A stretch of 62,000 bases of DNA, taken from positions 72,886,753 through 72,948,752 of the forward strand of contig CM055095.1 of the NCBI GenBank assembly GCA_029204225.1, in the 5' to 3' direction. The first letter of the stretch is position 1. Every line of letters starts with the position of its first letter. Made by a program: the position numbers and the translations under genes. This stretch comes from Diphasiastrum complanatum (taxonomy: Eukaryota; Streptophyta; Lycopodiopsida; Lycopodiales; Lycopodiaceae). Positions 45,009 through 54,689 of this stretch are shown here, in pieces. The notes under the pieces were generated by a model, which saw only the letters and a list, made by a program, of their open reading frames with translations, did not search any database and was not told the DNA's origin.

Positions 45009-45643
45009 TGTGAGTTGCGAGCAAGGCGAGCACGAGTTTCTCTATGACCAGCATCCCCACCCCTCGGAGGAAGGACTAGACACCAAAGGGGAAAAAGAAG
45101 AAACAAATGCCAAGCCGCAATGTCAAAGGGGTCAATAGCCAAGCGATCAAGAGGAAGGTGCATAGCAACTTGAGTTTCACGACGGAGAGCGAGGGGAATA
45201 TGAAAGTAGAGTCTTGGATGAGAAAAGCCCAAGTGAAAAGCTCTGAGTACGTCAAGGGAAGAAATCCAAGATCAAGCTGAAGCAGAGGGCGAATGGGATG
45301 CAGAAAGAGGAGGGCGATCTTGAGATGACTGAAGTAGCGCAGGACAAGAACGTTGGTGATGGGCAAGACCTCCTCTAGGAGAGAAGAAACGACCACAAGC
45401 ATGGCAAAGAACCCGTTCAGGGGGTTGAGAAGGCAATGCAACAAGGGTCGAAGGAGGTTCACAAGCAAATGAGGGGGCAACAATGCCATGGAAAGAGGTG
45501 GGCGAAGGAGGAACAGAGGGTGCTGTGGCAAGCGAGGAACCCAGCACAGCCTAACGCGAAAGAGGAGGGGAGTCAAGAGGGGGAGATATAGTTTAAGCAG
45601 GTCGTTTGAGACTGAGAGGACGAAGGAGGGAGTCTGAAGCCAT
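45009..45643 (-). pseudogene. LINE 5' portion: zinc finger and N-terminal region
   Basis: Minus-strand reading starts at ATG 45643 (MASDSLLRPLSLKRPA). It contains in-frame stops, then a zinc finger CHACGRFFSPRGGLAHHQRSC (near 45410-45350) of the C2HC/C2H2 kind seen at the N-terminus of endonuclease-type LINEs. After a frameshift it ends AWHLFLLFPLWCLVLPPRGG and RETRARLARN, which in this family precedes RT. It is in the same strand and order as the RT/endonuclease part at 31390-33992. About 50-60 codons normally found between the two are not seen on either side of GypC. Confidence 0.72.
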
Positions 45644-45890
45644 GAGAATAACTATACAAAGGGAATCCTGTTATGGACCACCTCACCAACTGAATTGAGA
45701 TCTTTTTTATATTTGTTTGTCTGACGCGAATGAGGAGGGGAGTAAGGAGGGGGAGATATAGTTGAAGCAGGTCGTTTGAGACTGAGAGGACGAAGGAGGG
45801 AGTCCGAAGCCATGAGAACAACTATACAAAGGGAATCCTGTGATGGATCACCTCACCAATTGAACCGAAATCTTTTTTATATTTTTTTGA
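45554..45890. repeat. Two 170-bp tandem monomers at the LINE 5' end
   Basis: The first unit is 45554-45723 and the second 45724-45890, about 95 percent alike. Each holds a minus-strand ATG (45643 and 45813) and the same first 16 codons (MASDSLLRPLSLKRPA) plus upstream sequence. Confidence 0.88.
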
Positions 45891-46075
45891 TTTTTCTTCA
45901 CACAAAATGCCATTAACCTCAATGGAGCCGTTGGCCGTAGTAAACCTTTTGCAATAGATTCCAAAAAAAATGATATGAATGCTCTACCGGTGCTCCGATC
46001 TTTTTTATACTTTTTTGATTTTTCTTCATACGAAATGTTGTTACCCTTGATGGAGTCGTCGGCCCGCGGCATACC
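45870..46075. repeat. Second degenerate tandem repeat, about 125 bp step
   Basis: ATCTTTTTTATATTTTTTTG followed by TTTTTCTTCACACAAAATG recurs about 125 bp later as ATCTTTTTTATACTTTTTTG and TTTTTCTTCATACGAAATG. The similarity continues for about 50 bp (ATGGAGCCGTTGGCC versus ATGGAGTCGTCGGCC). It lies directly upstream of the LINE monomers. Confidence 0.65.
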
Positions 46076-46273
46076 CGACCACCTGTGGCGAGGCCCTGTT
46101 TGCGGCCTACTTTGTTTCCGCGGCCTAAAGTTTTTTGGGGCTATGCTGCCTGCGCACTACTTGCAAATTTGACTATGGCTACTACTAGCCGCTTTCAATC
46201 TTCTGTAGAAAGATCTGATTTGAGAGCCATGCCCACCGTTTGTAGCAACTTAGGAATCCCTGCTCAACCATCG

Positions 46274-46450
46274 TAGAAAAGAAAAAGCTTGTTTCTTCAA
46301 GCACCCTCCTGCGCACCTGTTCATCTTCCCTACTCATCTCAACATCGGTTCATCTATTCATCCCTACTCAACCTAACTAGAAAAGCACAAGATAGCTTCT
46401 TCAAGCAAGCTTGCGCACCTTTTCATCCGCGCTACTCATAGTTGTTCATC
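46274..46450. repeat. Two-copy degenerate repeat, about 104 bp step
   Basis: TAGAAAAGAAAAAGCTTGTT at 46274 and TAGAAAAGCACAAGATAGCT at 46378 begin two related units sharing CTTCAAGCA, TGCGCACCT, TTCATC and CTACTCAT. Confidence 0.55.
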
Positions 46451-47140
46451 TGTAGCAAGGTTGGACTTGTTGGAAAGTATTTTTTTACTATGACACTAGC
46501 TTAAAATAAACACATCATTTAAAAATATACTAAATTTAAAACAAGTTTGTAGTACAATCAAGGAAAAGTGCTATAAATCAATTTCACTCCAAACCTTGAT
46601 TGGTCTTTGTTTTTATTTGGCTAATAAATTATGATTACCAAAAAATATCTTATTAATAGAAATTTTGTTCACAACTTGTATAATTACTTTCATTGCACGC
46701 ACCAAGGATATGTACAGAGTTCCAATACCTACATATATACATGCAATCTCGAATATAAAGAATACAAACAAAAACAATAGACTACATTTTCATTCGTGTT
46801 TTTAGTGATAGTCAAAGTTTAGTATAGAGACATCTTGAGTTCAAAAAGGCATTTAAATAGCTTTACCCGATTTGTGGCAACCAACTTAAGAATTTTAAAA
46901 ATCTTGAACTTGAGTCAACTTGACAAATCGGAATCATCCCATGCTGATAATCTTCATCTTGAGTCAAATTTAAAAGTGAAATCTTTTGAAACGAGTCAAA
47001 ATCCTAAAAAGAGTAATCATTTTTAAATTTTTGCCCAAACACATGCTTTTTCATGAAATTTTTTTGGAAAATCACAAAAAATTCTTACAAAATAGATGCA
47101 TATTGGCCAAAAAAGTCAATACACCATGTTCAAAAAAATT
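46451..47140. other. AT-rich stretch left of GypD
   Basis: No gene, repeat pair or transposon domain recognised. Short open frames only. Confidence 0.5.
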
Positions 47141-47141
47141 C

Positions 47142-48185
47142 AGGTTTGTTCACAAGATACTTTAAAGCATAATGATCAACATGGAAGATAAAAGCATAAC
47201 CCAGCAAATAATGCCAAAATTTGTTGACAGTAAATATTATTTCAAATGCTTCTCTTTCTGTTGCCGAATATTTTTTCTCCGAGGAACTAAGCTGTCAACT
47301 AGCATAGTATATTGGATGGTCTTTCTTCTGTTCGTCCTTCTGGCTCAAACAAACACCAATAGCGAATGCTGACAGATCAACATAACTATTTAATAGTATC
47401 GTCCAGTTAGGTGTTCTTAAAATTGGAGCATTAATCAGCTTCTGCTTGAGTTCTTCGAATGCTTTCTATTGTTCTGACGTCCACAAATACACGACTTGCT
47501 TCTTAAGTAATTGTGTAAGGGCTATAGCTATCGAGGCATGATTCTGTATGAATCTTCAATAATAGCCGACATGTCCTAAGAAGGTTCTGAGTTCTCGTAG
47601 ATTCGGTGGTATCAGTAGATTCTGTATAACCTCGACCTTGTCTTTGTCGACCTCTATTCCTCGTTTGGATATTCTGTGTCCCAAAAGAATATCTTCTCTC
47701 ATACCAAAAAAACATTTTTTGGGGTGAAGTGACAAACAAGTGTCTTGACACCTTTGTAATGTAAGTTTCAGTTTCTGAATGTGAGACTTTATATCAATGT
47801 AAACACAAAATTATCAATAGAAATTTCAAGAAATGTTCTCAAAATGCAGCGAAAATTAAGATCATAATTCGTTGAAAAGTCACTGGCGCATTGCAAAAGA
47901 CAAAGGGCATTTTATTGTAGGCAAAAGTGCCCCAATCTATAGTAAATGTGGTCTTTGATCGATCCTCCTTCCTTTCTCCAACTTGATTATTGCCAGAGAA
48001 ACCATCACAGAAACTATAACCTGGTCTAGGATTGAATCGGTGAAGGGTAATAGATGGTGATATTTCCTGGTAGCTGCATTAAGTTTACGAAAGTCTTGGC
48101 ATATTTGAATCTTGTCAGTCTTTTTCTTTGGAACCACAACATGGGAGACACCCATTCACTACTTAAGATGGAATAAATACGGAAG
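47142..48185 (-). pseudogene. GypD RT body and RNase H
   Basis: From right to left: LSSEWVSPM, then QICQDFRKLNAATRKYHHLL, the catalytic block reading SIDNF where F/YxDD is expected (near 47790-47800), ILLGHRISKRGIEVDKDKVE-like thumb sequence, and RNase H with YVDLSAFAIGVCLSQKDEQK, YSATEREAFEII and HVDHYALKYLVNK. Many frameshifts. The D to N change in the catalytic pair would by itself inactivate RT. Confidence 0.8.
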
Positions 48186-48762
48186 CGTGGCAATTCACAT
48201 GCATTAATTGTAAGTGATCCATAGTGACATGCAAGGCATGCACAAAGTGAAATGGACACATGCATGATGATTTGTACATTTCTAGTTAGAACTAGGACAC
48301 TTGGAAAAAGTTGGTAGAAACTCATGCATGAGATGTGACAAATGTCACATAGACTCTAGTTTTCACTTTAGATGTCATTAAATGATGGATGGATGTGGTT
48401 CTACCTCGAGCTACCTCAAACTCCATAAATATGTGTAGCTCTCCTCATAATTTTTGATGAAGAACCAAAGCTTTGTAGCTGTTTCTTGCCATTTTGGATC
48501 CACACAAATATTGCTTGTTATCTCTCTATCTTTCTCTCTCTAACTCGTGTTGAGGCTAATGCCAATACACTAAATTCTTATTATGATTCATTGCTATCAT
48601 TCTCTGTTGCTTAGCATGTTAGATTGTGGTTAAGCCAAAACTTCTGTACTAGATCTTGCTAATCAATCTAGAATCAGGTTATTGTGCTAATCATAAAGCT
48701 TAATTAGATCTATCATACTTGTGGATCTTCCCCACACGTGTGAATTCTGGAAATTTTGTCAT
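48186..48762 (+). repeat. CopB-family LTR fragment inside GypD RT
   Basis: It matches the CopB LTR from about its base 211 (GTGGCAACTCACATGC) to its very end (CACACGTGTGAATTCTGG...GTCA), with roughly 10 percent differences by eye. The first 210 bp are missing and no target duplication flanks it. It replaces about 48 bp of GypD RT (the block YSLLVKDELDRCIRA in GypC). Confidence 0.88.
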
Positions 48763-49070
48763 GGTGTCTTCGGATTGAGACGATATTGTCTTTGTCAAAC
48801 AGGAACATCATCTTCTTTTAAATTAATACGGTGCTCACCAAATTCAACATGAATTCCTTTCAAGTCTTCAAGCGACCATGCGAACACATCTTGATACTCC
48901 TTTAGCAATTCGGTAAATTCTGCTAACTCAGTTTCACCTAGAGACTTTGAAACATGGACAAATCTGCCAGGTGCAAGTTCAATTAGCTCTGTTGAATATG
49001 GTAAAATAGTACCTTCCGTCATATTGGCCTTCGTATAGCCATGAATTTCGCGCATTGCTGTGATCTCCAT
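48763..49070 (-). pseudogene. GypD RT N-terminus
   Basis: The frame 49070-48795 reads VSKSLGETELAEFTELLKEY and DVFAWSLEDLKGIHVEFGEH, then RINLKEDDVPV and, across a stop, RQRQYRLNPK. It is directly comparable with GypC. It is interrupted by the LTR fragment at 48762. The stretch 49071-49377 upstream is decayed protease-RT linker without a clear motif. Confidence 0.8.
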
Positions 49071-49377
49071 GGATTTATTCTTGTTGACAACCTAGTCCTT
49101 ACTTCCAAATTTGTCGTCAGCATCTTCAGCATCTTGATCAAAATCTTCAAAATTATTTTTACATCTTTTGGTTCATTAATAGATATATCAGCCTCCTCAT
49201 TGCAGACGTTGAAATTTTTTTTCTTCGTCATTCGATAAATCATTATTCTCATGGCATTCGAAATAATTTTACTTCGATATTTGAAGCATTAGAGAAAATA
49301 TTGAGTGCATAAGAAGAATCTTTAGAAGTGAAACTTGTGTCGGACATTAGAGTTTCTCCTTCATATATGTCTCTACT

Positions 49378-49962
49378 CTAGGTAATAATTTGTTCTACGA
49401 GCTTTCCACGGTTGTTAGTTTCACCAGTTTGAAATCTTAATTCTCTGGACTTCCATTGTACACTTGCATTAGACTGATAAAGCCAGGGTCGTCCAATTAG
49501 AATAGAGTAAGAGGACAAACCGAGTGGTTTGATAACAATAGGAAAATTTTGCAACTTATCAGCATCAGCACCTTCGTTGTTCAAAGTCACAATTGATTCG
49601 AACTGCGAAACATAACTATCAGCACCATTTGAAGATGTTCCTTCGAAATAGTCGTATTTGATCTTTGAAATAGGTATGAAACGGGGAGTAGGAGCTTTCA
49701 TAGTTAGTTCTGGATCTGGTTCAGGATCAGGTTCAGGATCTGGATTTACAGCATCAAAACCTGGTTCAATTACAGCAGAAGCTTCAAGACGAAATATCTC
49801 AGGTAGATTATCAAGATTAGCAAGAAGATTATCAAAGTAGGTTTCAACTTCGTTACAAGTCCAAAAGGGTGAACTTTCTCTTTGAAAGGATTCCTGAAGA
49901 CTTTTGAAAAAATCTTCTCGAAATTTCTGATATCTTTCAAGTCGGGTAGCTCTATCTGACAT
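49378..49962 (-). pseudogene. GypD gag fused in frame to the protease tail
   Basis: A 194-codon open frame with ATG at 49962. It starts with a gag N-terminus (RATRLERYQKFREDFFKSL), has an Asp-Pro-Glu repeat (DPEPDPEPDPEL), then the gag core KIKYDYFEGTSSNGADSYVSQFE. After ADADKL it jumps to the end of the protease, SSYSILIGRPWLYQSNASVQW. In GypC these two blocks are about 2.5 kb apart. The deletion removed the rest of gag, the knuckles and the protease active site, yet kept the frame open. Confidence 0.82.
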
Positions 49963-50015
49963 ACACTTGGAATGGTGGTGGATTTGTCAGTTTTGTATCA
50001 ACTTTAAATTGGCTA

Positions 50016-50033
50016 TCCCCAGCAACAGTGCCA
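50016..50033 (-). other. Primer-binding site of GypD (tRNA-Asp type)
   Basis: The minus strand reads TGGCACTGTTGCTGGGGA, a three-mismatch variant of the Athila/Tat Asp-tRNA site. It lies 9 bases after the LTR end at 50043. Confidence 0.75.
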
Positions 50034-50042
50034 AAATTGGCA

Positions 50043-50110
50043 TATGTCGTGATATACCAACAGAGAATTGTGTAGTATTTAATGTCGAACCCCGAGAGGA
50101 TAGCACTTAA
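50043..50110 (-). repeat. GypD 5' LTR, U5 end
   Basis: The minus strand contains CCTCTCGGGGTTCGACAT then GGTATATCACGACA, similar in style to Athila/Tat U5 ends. The LTR must continue to the right but its other end is not visible and there is no second copy, so the unknown gene-like sequence to the right could even lie within it. Confidence 0.45.
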
Positions 50111-50288
50111 AAGTTGATTAATTGATATAGTTCTGACTTATTCATATGTAATGAAGGGCAGATAGCAGGATCAACAAGAACAATAAAAGAGGTCACAATA
50201 GCTTGAGTGTGGTCTTTAAATTTTATTTTTAAATTATATACATGGGAGCTATTCGGTTTCGTGACCTCCATGGGCCTACTATTGCTAG

Positions 50289-51201
50289 TCAGTGGGTCAA
50301 TGGGTGGCCTCTCACACATTGTTCAATCTCTAAAATAAATGTTGTTTCTTGGACTTTTTTGTTTTCATGAATTACAGCACACATTTTTGCCACATCTCTA
50401 CTAGACACATCGAGCTTAATGGTAGCTCTAGGAAAATTCAAGTTACTTGAGAGAGGAGAGAGATTTTTTGAAATTCTTGGACCAGTGCCTTTGGGAGTCA
50501 TGCTTTTAAATTTTCTAACCTTAGTTACGGGAGAGGCTGAAGCATCAACTGACACAGTCTCCATGGAGGTACGTTTTCTCTTTGGGGGAGAAAGTATGGC
50601 TGTATCTTTGGAGGAGTCAAGGGGTTGGGAATCTTCTTTTGAGAAAGAGGCCAAGCTCTTGCAAGAGGACGTTGATCTCACTGGTTTCGGCAAAGCAAGG
50701 TACTCTTTTTTCTCAAGCGCCTCAACTACCATCAAAAGTGAAGCTTTTAAGGTCTAAAAAAAGTACAACAATGAAAATGCTTTAGTTAAACCCATGCCCA
50801 GCAAAAAGACAGACAAGATTATTCAAAATAATAAGAGTGAAAGAAGAGAAACAACTCACAAGGGTCTTCAAAGCATCATTAAAAATTTTCTCACTATCGC
50901 ATGCTCACAAAGGTGTATCCTCATGAATCCATTCTCCACAATATATAAATAGACTTATTTTGTCAAAGGCTTTTATCGGGATATTTGTAAAGCCTGCGTC
51001 GTCATCTGCCACCGTTACTTTGTGAAGCACATGACCTTGTGCTACAAAAGTAGACGACCCTTTTGTTGGCAGTCTCTATTGTCCAGAGAAAAAGCTCTGT
51101 GAGTTTTCACAGCCCTTTGTAAAATAAAACATGTGGTTCGTCATGTCAACTTTCTAAAGATTCGATGGATCTATTGGTGGACAAACTCTGATTTGAGCCA
51201 T
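50289..51201 (-). pseudogene. Unrecognised two-exon gene fragment
   Basis: Exon 1 (51201-50860) starts at an ATG (MAQIRVCPPIDPSNL) and stays gene-like for 114 codons (FVAQGHVLHKVTVADDDAGF, IPIKAFDKISLFIYCGEWIH) but has three in-frame stops. A 106-bp intron follows with textbook borders (CTT|GTGAGT and a T-rich tract before TAG|ACC), and the frame carries on in phase. Exon 2 (50753-50289) is fully open for 154 codons, basic and Ser-rich (PPKRKRTSMETVSVDASAS). A further open frame (50319-50107, ending KFKDHTQAIVTSFIVLVDPA and MNKSELYQLINF) follows. The family is not recognised. It could be a captured or degenerating host gene next to, or inside, the GypD LTR. Confidence 0.55.
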
Positions 51202-51309
51202 AGTGAAAAGATCTGAAAATCAACAAGCAATATTACTAATGATAGGAGATGCAAACACAAAATCTAAAAATAGCTTAGGTCCATTCACAAATATATTCAG
51301 CAAGTCCTC

Positions 51310-52055
51310 TTTCAACCTATGCTTGGCATAGGTTGAGTGAACACCTTTGTTGAGCAAAGGTTGAAAAGGTCGAGCGAACACCTATGTTGAAAATAGGTTG
51401 AGGGAGGACCTATATTGAGCATGGACTTATGCTAAGCATAGGTGGAGAGAGGACTTATGCTGAGCATACGTCCTCTGTCAGCTTAAACTCAACATAGGTT
51501 GAGTGAACACCTAGCACAGGTCGTCTTGAGCATAAGTCCTCTCTCAACCTATGCTCAACATAAGTGTTTGCTTGACCTGTGCTAGGTGTTCACTCGAACT
51601 TCACAAGACTTATGATGATAATACGTCGAGAAAGAACTTATGTTGAGCATAGGTTGAGAGAGGACTTATGTTAAGCATAAGTCCTCCCTCAACCTATGCT
51701 CAGCATAATTCGAAAAGGAACTTATGCTCAGCTCAACATAAGTCGAAAATGAACTTATGCTGAGCATAAGCCTTTCTCGACGTATGTTGAGCATAGGTTG
51801 AGGGAGGACAACTTATGTTGAGTCCTCTCTCAACCTATGCTCACAACATAGCTTGACCGGACACCTATGCTGAGCATAGGTCTTGTCCCTCAACCTATGC
51901 TCAAGATAAGTGTTCGCTCGATGCACGCGACCGAGCAGAAGTCGAGGGAGGACTTATGTCGAACTGGAATATATGCTAATGACACGTTAGAATTGGAGCC
52001 CTATAAATGACTTCAAGTTAAGACTCAACTTATGCTAGGCATAGGTTTAACAATG
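51310..52055. repeat. Palindrome field: nested hairpins built on ATGCTNAGCAT
   Basis: At least 16 direct and inverted copies of a motif around (A/C)CTATGYTSAGCATAGG or CTTATG...CATAAG. Best hairpin: 51638-51670 pairs with 51676-51708, a 33-bp stem with two mismatches and a 5-base loop. A perfect 22-bp inverted pair is 51501-51522 with 51574-51595. Small palindromes: 51314-51334, 51343-51361, 51754-51770, 51863-51881. Some small stems differ by paired changes on both arms (CCTATG/CATAGG versus CCTTTG/CAAAGG). No open frame or transposon domain is seen in it. Confidence 0.88.
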
Positions 52056-52164
52056 AATCTTTAAAAAAATCTAAAGAGATATAAGAATTTAGGAACTGTA
52101 AATGCTGCCAAGGCTAAATGGTTTGGTAACCTAAGTAATTGTCTTCATTCAGAGCAATGACACT

Positions 52165-52626
52165 TTGGCCAAGATTGTACGTGTGCATTGGATGCATACC
52201 GTTTCAACAAATGCTTTCTTGGGAAGGTACGAGCTAGAATTTTTGAAATTAGATCCAAAAGGCAAGCGGAAGCATTCAACAAAGAACCAACCAAGAGTCG
52301 ATAATATAAATCTTGAAGTTGTGGACGTGCTTGCATTTAATTTTGAATTAACAATGACGAACCATTTACAAAAGTCAACAATGTCTATTTTACAAGAACG
52401 ACTTGGGTTAAGTGCACAATCATCTTCTTCAACTCGGCTTCAACGCAACAAAGCCACAATAAACAATTTTCTCTCAACATTGGATGTTGATTCAGATGAG
52501 AATTTGTCGATAGACTCTAATGAAAAAGATAGGTCATCAACTTCTTCAATTGAAAAAGAAAGCCTTGATAATATTTCAGGCACGGACTTAAGAGGAGTTA
52601 GTGAGAATTCCTTTGAATTTGAATAA
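52165..52626 (+). CDS. Orphan open frame, Ser/Asn-rich C-terminus
   Basis: The open frame starts after a stop at 52159 and gives 153 codons; the first ATG is at 52195, so a stand-alone protein would have 143. The first 60 residues look ordered (VRVHWMHTVSTNAFLGRYEL, VDVLAFNFELTMTNHLQKST); the rest is Ser/Asn/Glu-rich and probably disordered. TTCATTCAG just upstream would serve as a splice acceptor, so it may be a last exon. The family is not recognised. It lies between the palindrome field and a Gypsy remnant, so transposon origin is also possible. Confidence 0.35.
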   Translation: MAKIVRVHWMHTVSTNAFLGRYELEFLKLDPKGKRKHSTKNQPRVDNINLEVVDVLAFNFELTMTNHLQKSTMSILQERLGLSAQSSSSTRLQRNKATINNFLSTLDVDSDENLSIDSNEKDRSSTSSIEKESLDNISGTDLRGVSENSFEFE

Positions 52627-52839
52627 AAAAAAATATAAAAATTATTTTCAGTGTTTCAACATTTGTGGAGTTAGCGTAGTTGGTTTAAAATGTATAATGT
52701 GATTTATTTTATGAGATACAATTTAAACTATTAAAATACCGTAAGTGTTTGTCAATATTTTGTTCACTTTGAGAATTTTTTGATTTTTAAAGTCATACTA
52801 ATGCTGATTACCTTTCACGACTCAATACATGAAAAATTG

Positions 52840-53805
52840 AAAAACCAATTAAGGACGACTTTCCCGATGAAAATTTATCTGAGATATCATCTTTGAACTC
52901 ATTATATTCTGATATTATTATTTATCTCAAAGATCAAATATATTCAAAAGTATATGACTTGGAAAAGAAGACAATATTTCAATACAAAGTCGCACCTTAT
53001 ACCATTTCTAACAATGTTTTGTACAAGCTTGATGCAGATAATCAGTTAAGAACGTGAATCGAAACCGAAGATATTCCAAAGGTCATTCGAGTGCTACATT
53101 CGAAAGATGCCGGAGGTCATTTCGCCATGAAGAACACTGTTAATAAAATTTTGACTGCGAAATATTGGTGGCCTACAATGTTTAAGGATTTCTCGAATTA
53201 CATCCAATCTTGTGATCCATGCCAGAGATCTGGAAAACTAACTAAAACTATGAATTGGCCATTGACGCCAATCCTACCACTTGCACCATTTGAAAAGTGG
53301 GAGATTGATTTTGTCGGTCCAATCAAGCCAGTCACCTGACACACTAAGTGTCAATATATTTTGATCGCAATGGATTATGCAACGAAAAATTTTGGAAGCT
53401 GAAGCAACGAAATGAAACGACTCAAAAACTGTTGCAACTTTTTCAAGTCTATAAATACATATTATGGTTGTCCTCTGGAGTTAGTCAGTGATCGTGGTAC
53501 TCATTTTCTTAACGATACAATTCAACTACTGACAAATTATTTTTAGATCAAATACGATAACAACGAAGCAAACATCTTATTTTTATGGTATGCATCCTAT
53601 TCTGCCAATTGAATTCGAGTTCGCAACTTTTGAATACAAGCACAAAGAACTGGAGCAGCGAAAGAAAAAACATGATATACGTATCAAGACTGTTGATCTT
53701 AAAGCCGATGATTATGCTTTGATCTATGATAGTTGCCATCAGAAATTTCTTGAAAAGCTTCATATGAGATGGATGGGACCGTACAAGGTCATTGAATCTT
53801 AAAAA
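52840..53805 (+). pseudogene. Tat-type gypsy integrase remnant (GypE)
   Basis: Plus-strand reading: DDFPDENLSEISSL, VLHSKDAGGHFAMKNTVNKI (zinc-region His pair), CDPCQRSGKL (zinc Cys pair), LAPFEKWEIDFVGPIKP (first catalytic Asp), CPLELVSDRGTHFLN (second). The region of the catalytic Glu is deleted near 53545, and the text resumes at YASYSANLI-like sequence and MRWMGPYKVIES. Stops and frameshifts are frequent. Its relatives GypC and GypD lie on the other strand. LTRs and upstream pol are not found. Confidence 0.82.
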
Positions 53806-54433
53806 TAGAAAAAAACAAGTTAGGGAGAGTTTGGCCCCCTCTCCATTCGTCGTGACGGATGGAGAGGCCAAGCCCTCCTCAAAGATGAAAATTTTAACTT
53901 TTTTGAAAAAAAAATTAAATCTGAATTTTTAACTTTTTTCTAAAAAGAAACAATTTATGGTCCATCCTCTACGACAGATGATTTTATTTTTTAAATTATC
54001 TATTCAAATATTTAGAAAAAAAACAAATTTTAATTCTGAATTTTTTTTGAAAGAACAAGAGTATTCAACAAGCCAACTCAGACTAAATATTTTTAAAGTC
54101 GAAAAATTTGCAAATGAAAAAACATAAAATAAAAAAAACTTTAAAAAAAAACATAAATAAATTTATTAAGGGGGGTGGCTTAAACTCCCTCCATCCAGAG
54201 ATGGAAATTGGGGCCAAGTCTCTCACTATAAATTATTCTAAAAAAAACACATAAAATTAGTTTTTTTGGGAGGCCTTGACACTCTCTCTCTTTTATTTAA
54301 CTCTTTTTATTTAAAAAATATAAAAAACTTTTGATAAAAGAGAGATTTAAACAAAAAACCATTTAAATAAATCAGAGAGGTAGGTATGTAATACATTGAG
54401 AGAGGCTAAGAATATAAGGTGTTCAGAGAGCTT
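53806..54433. other. AT-rich stretch with homopolymer tracts
   Basis: Long A and T runs and two stretches of the form GGATGGAGAGGCCAAGCCC (53850-53880) and ATGGAAATTGGGGCCAAGTC (54200-54225), related to the repeat at 55365-55700. No gene is visible. Confidence 0.5.
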
Positions 54434-54550
54434 GAGAGAACTAAGTAAATTGAAAAAATCTTAAAGAGTCTAGAGAGAACTAAATGAATCTAAAAAATCT
54501 TAAAGAGTCAAGAGAGAACTAAGTGAATTGAAAAAATCTTAAAGAGTCTA
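54434..54550. repeat. 39-bp tandem repeat, three copies
   Basis: Units start at 54434, 54473 and 54512 with GAGAGAACTAA, then a variable part, then AAAAAATCTTAAAGAGTC. The period is exactly 39 bp. Confidence 0.9.
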
Positions 54551-54689
54551 GCTGTTCTAAAATACAAAGTTGAAAATGAGAGCAAAGAAACCATACTCAT
54601 GTATATAGTTTATTCAAAATAGCAAAACGACTTGGATCGATGACATGAAGTTAGAAAGTCTCAGAAAATGAAACAAATGAGAAACATAG

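Larger units (their letters stand above)
47142..50042 (-). mobile_element. Tat/Athila-type gypsy element GypD, deleted and invaded
   Basis: Minus-strand element related to GypC. Primer site at 50016-50033, gag fused to protease, RT and RNase H; the element breaks off at 47142 inside RNase H (HVDHYALKYLVNKPEF), with no integrase or 3' LTR found. A 577-bp piece of a CopB-type LTR lies inside RT. The 5' LTR begins at about 50043 but its outer end is not defined. Confidence 0.78.
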
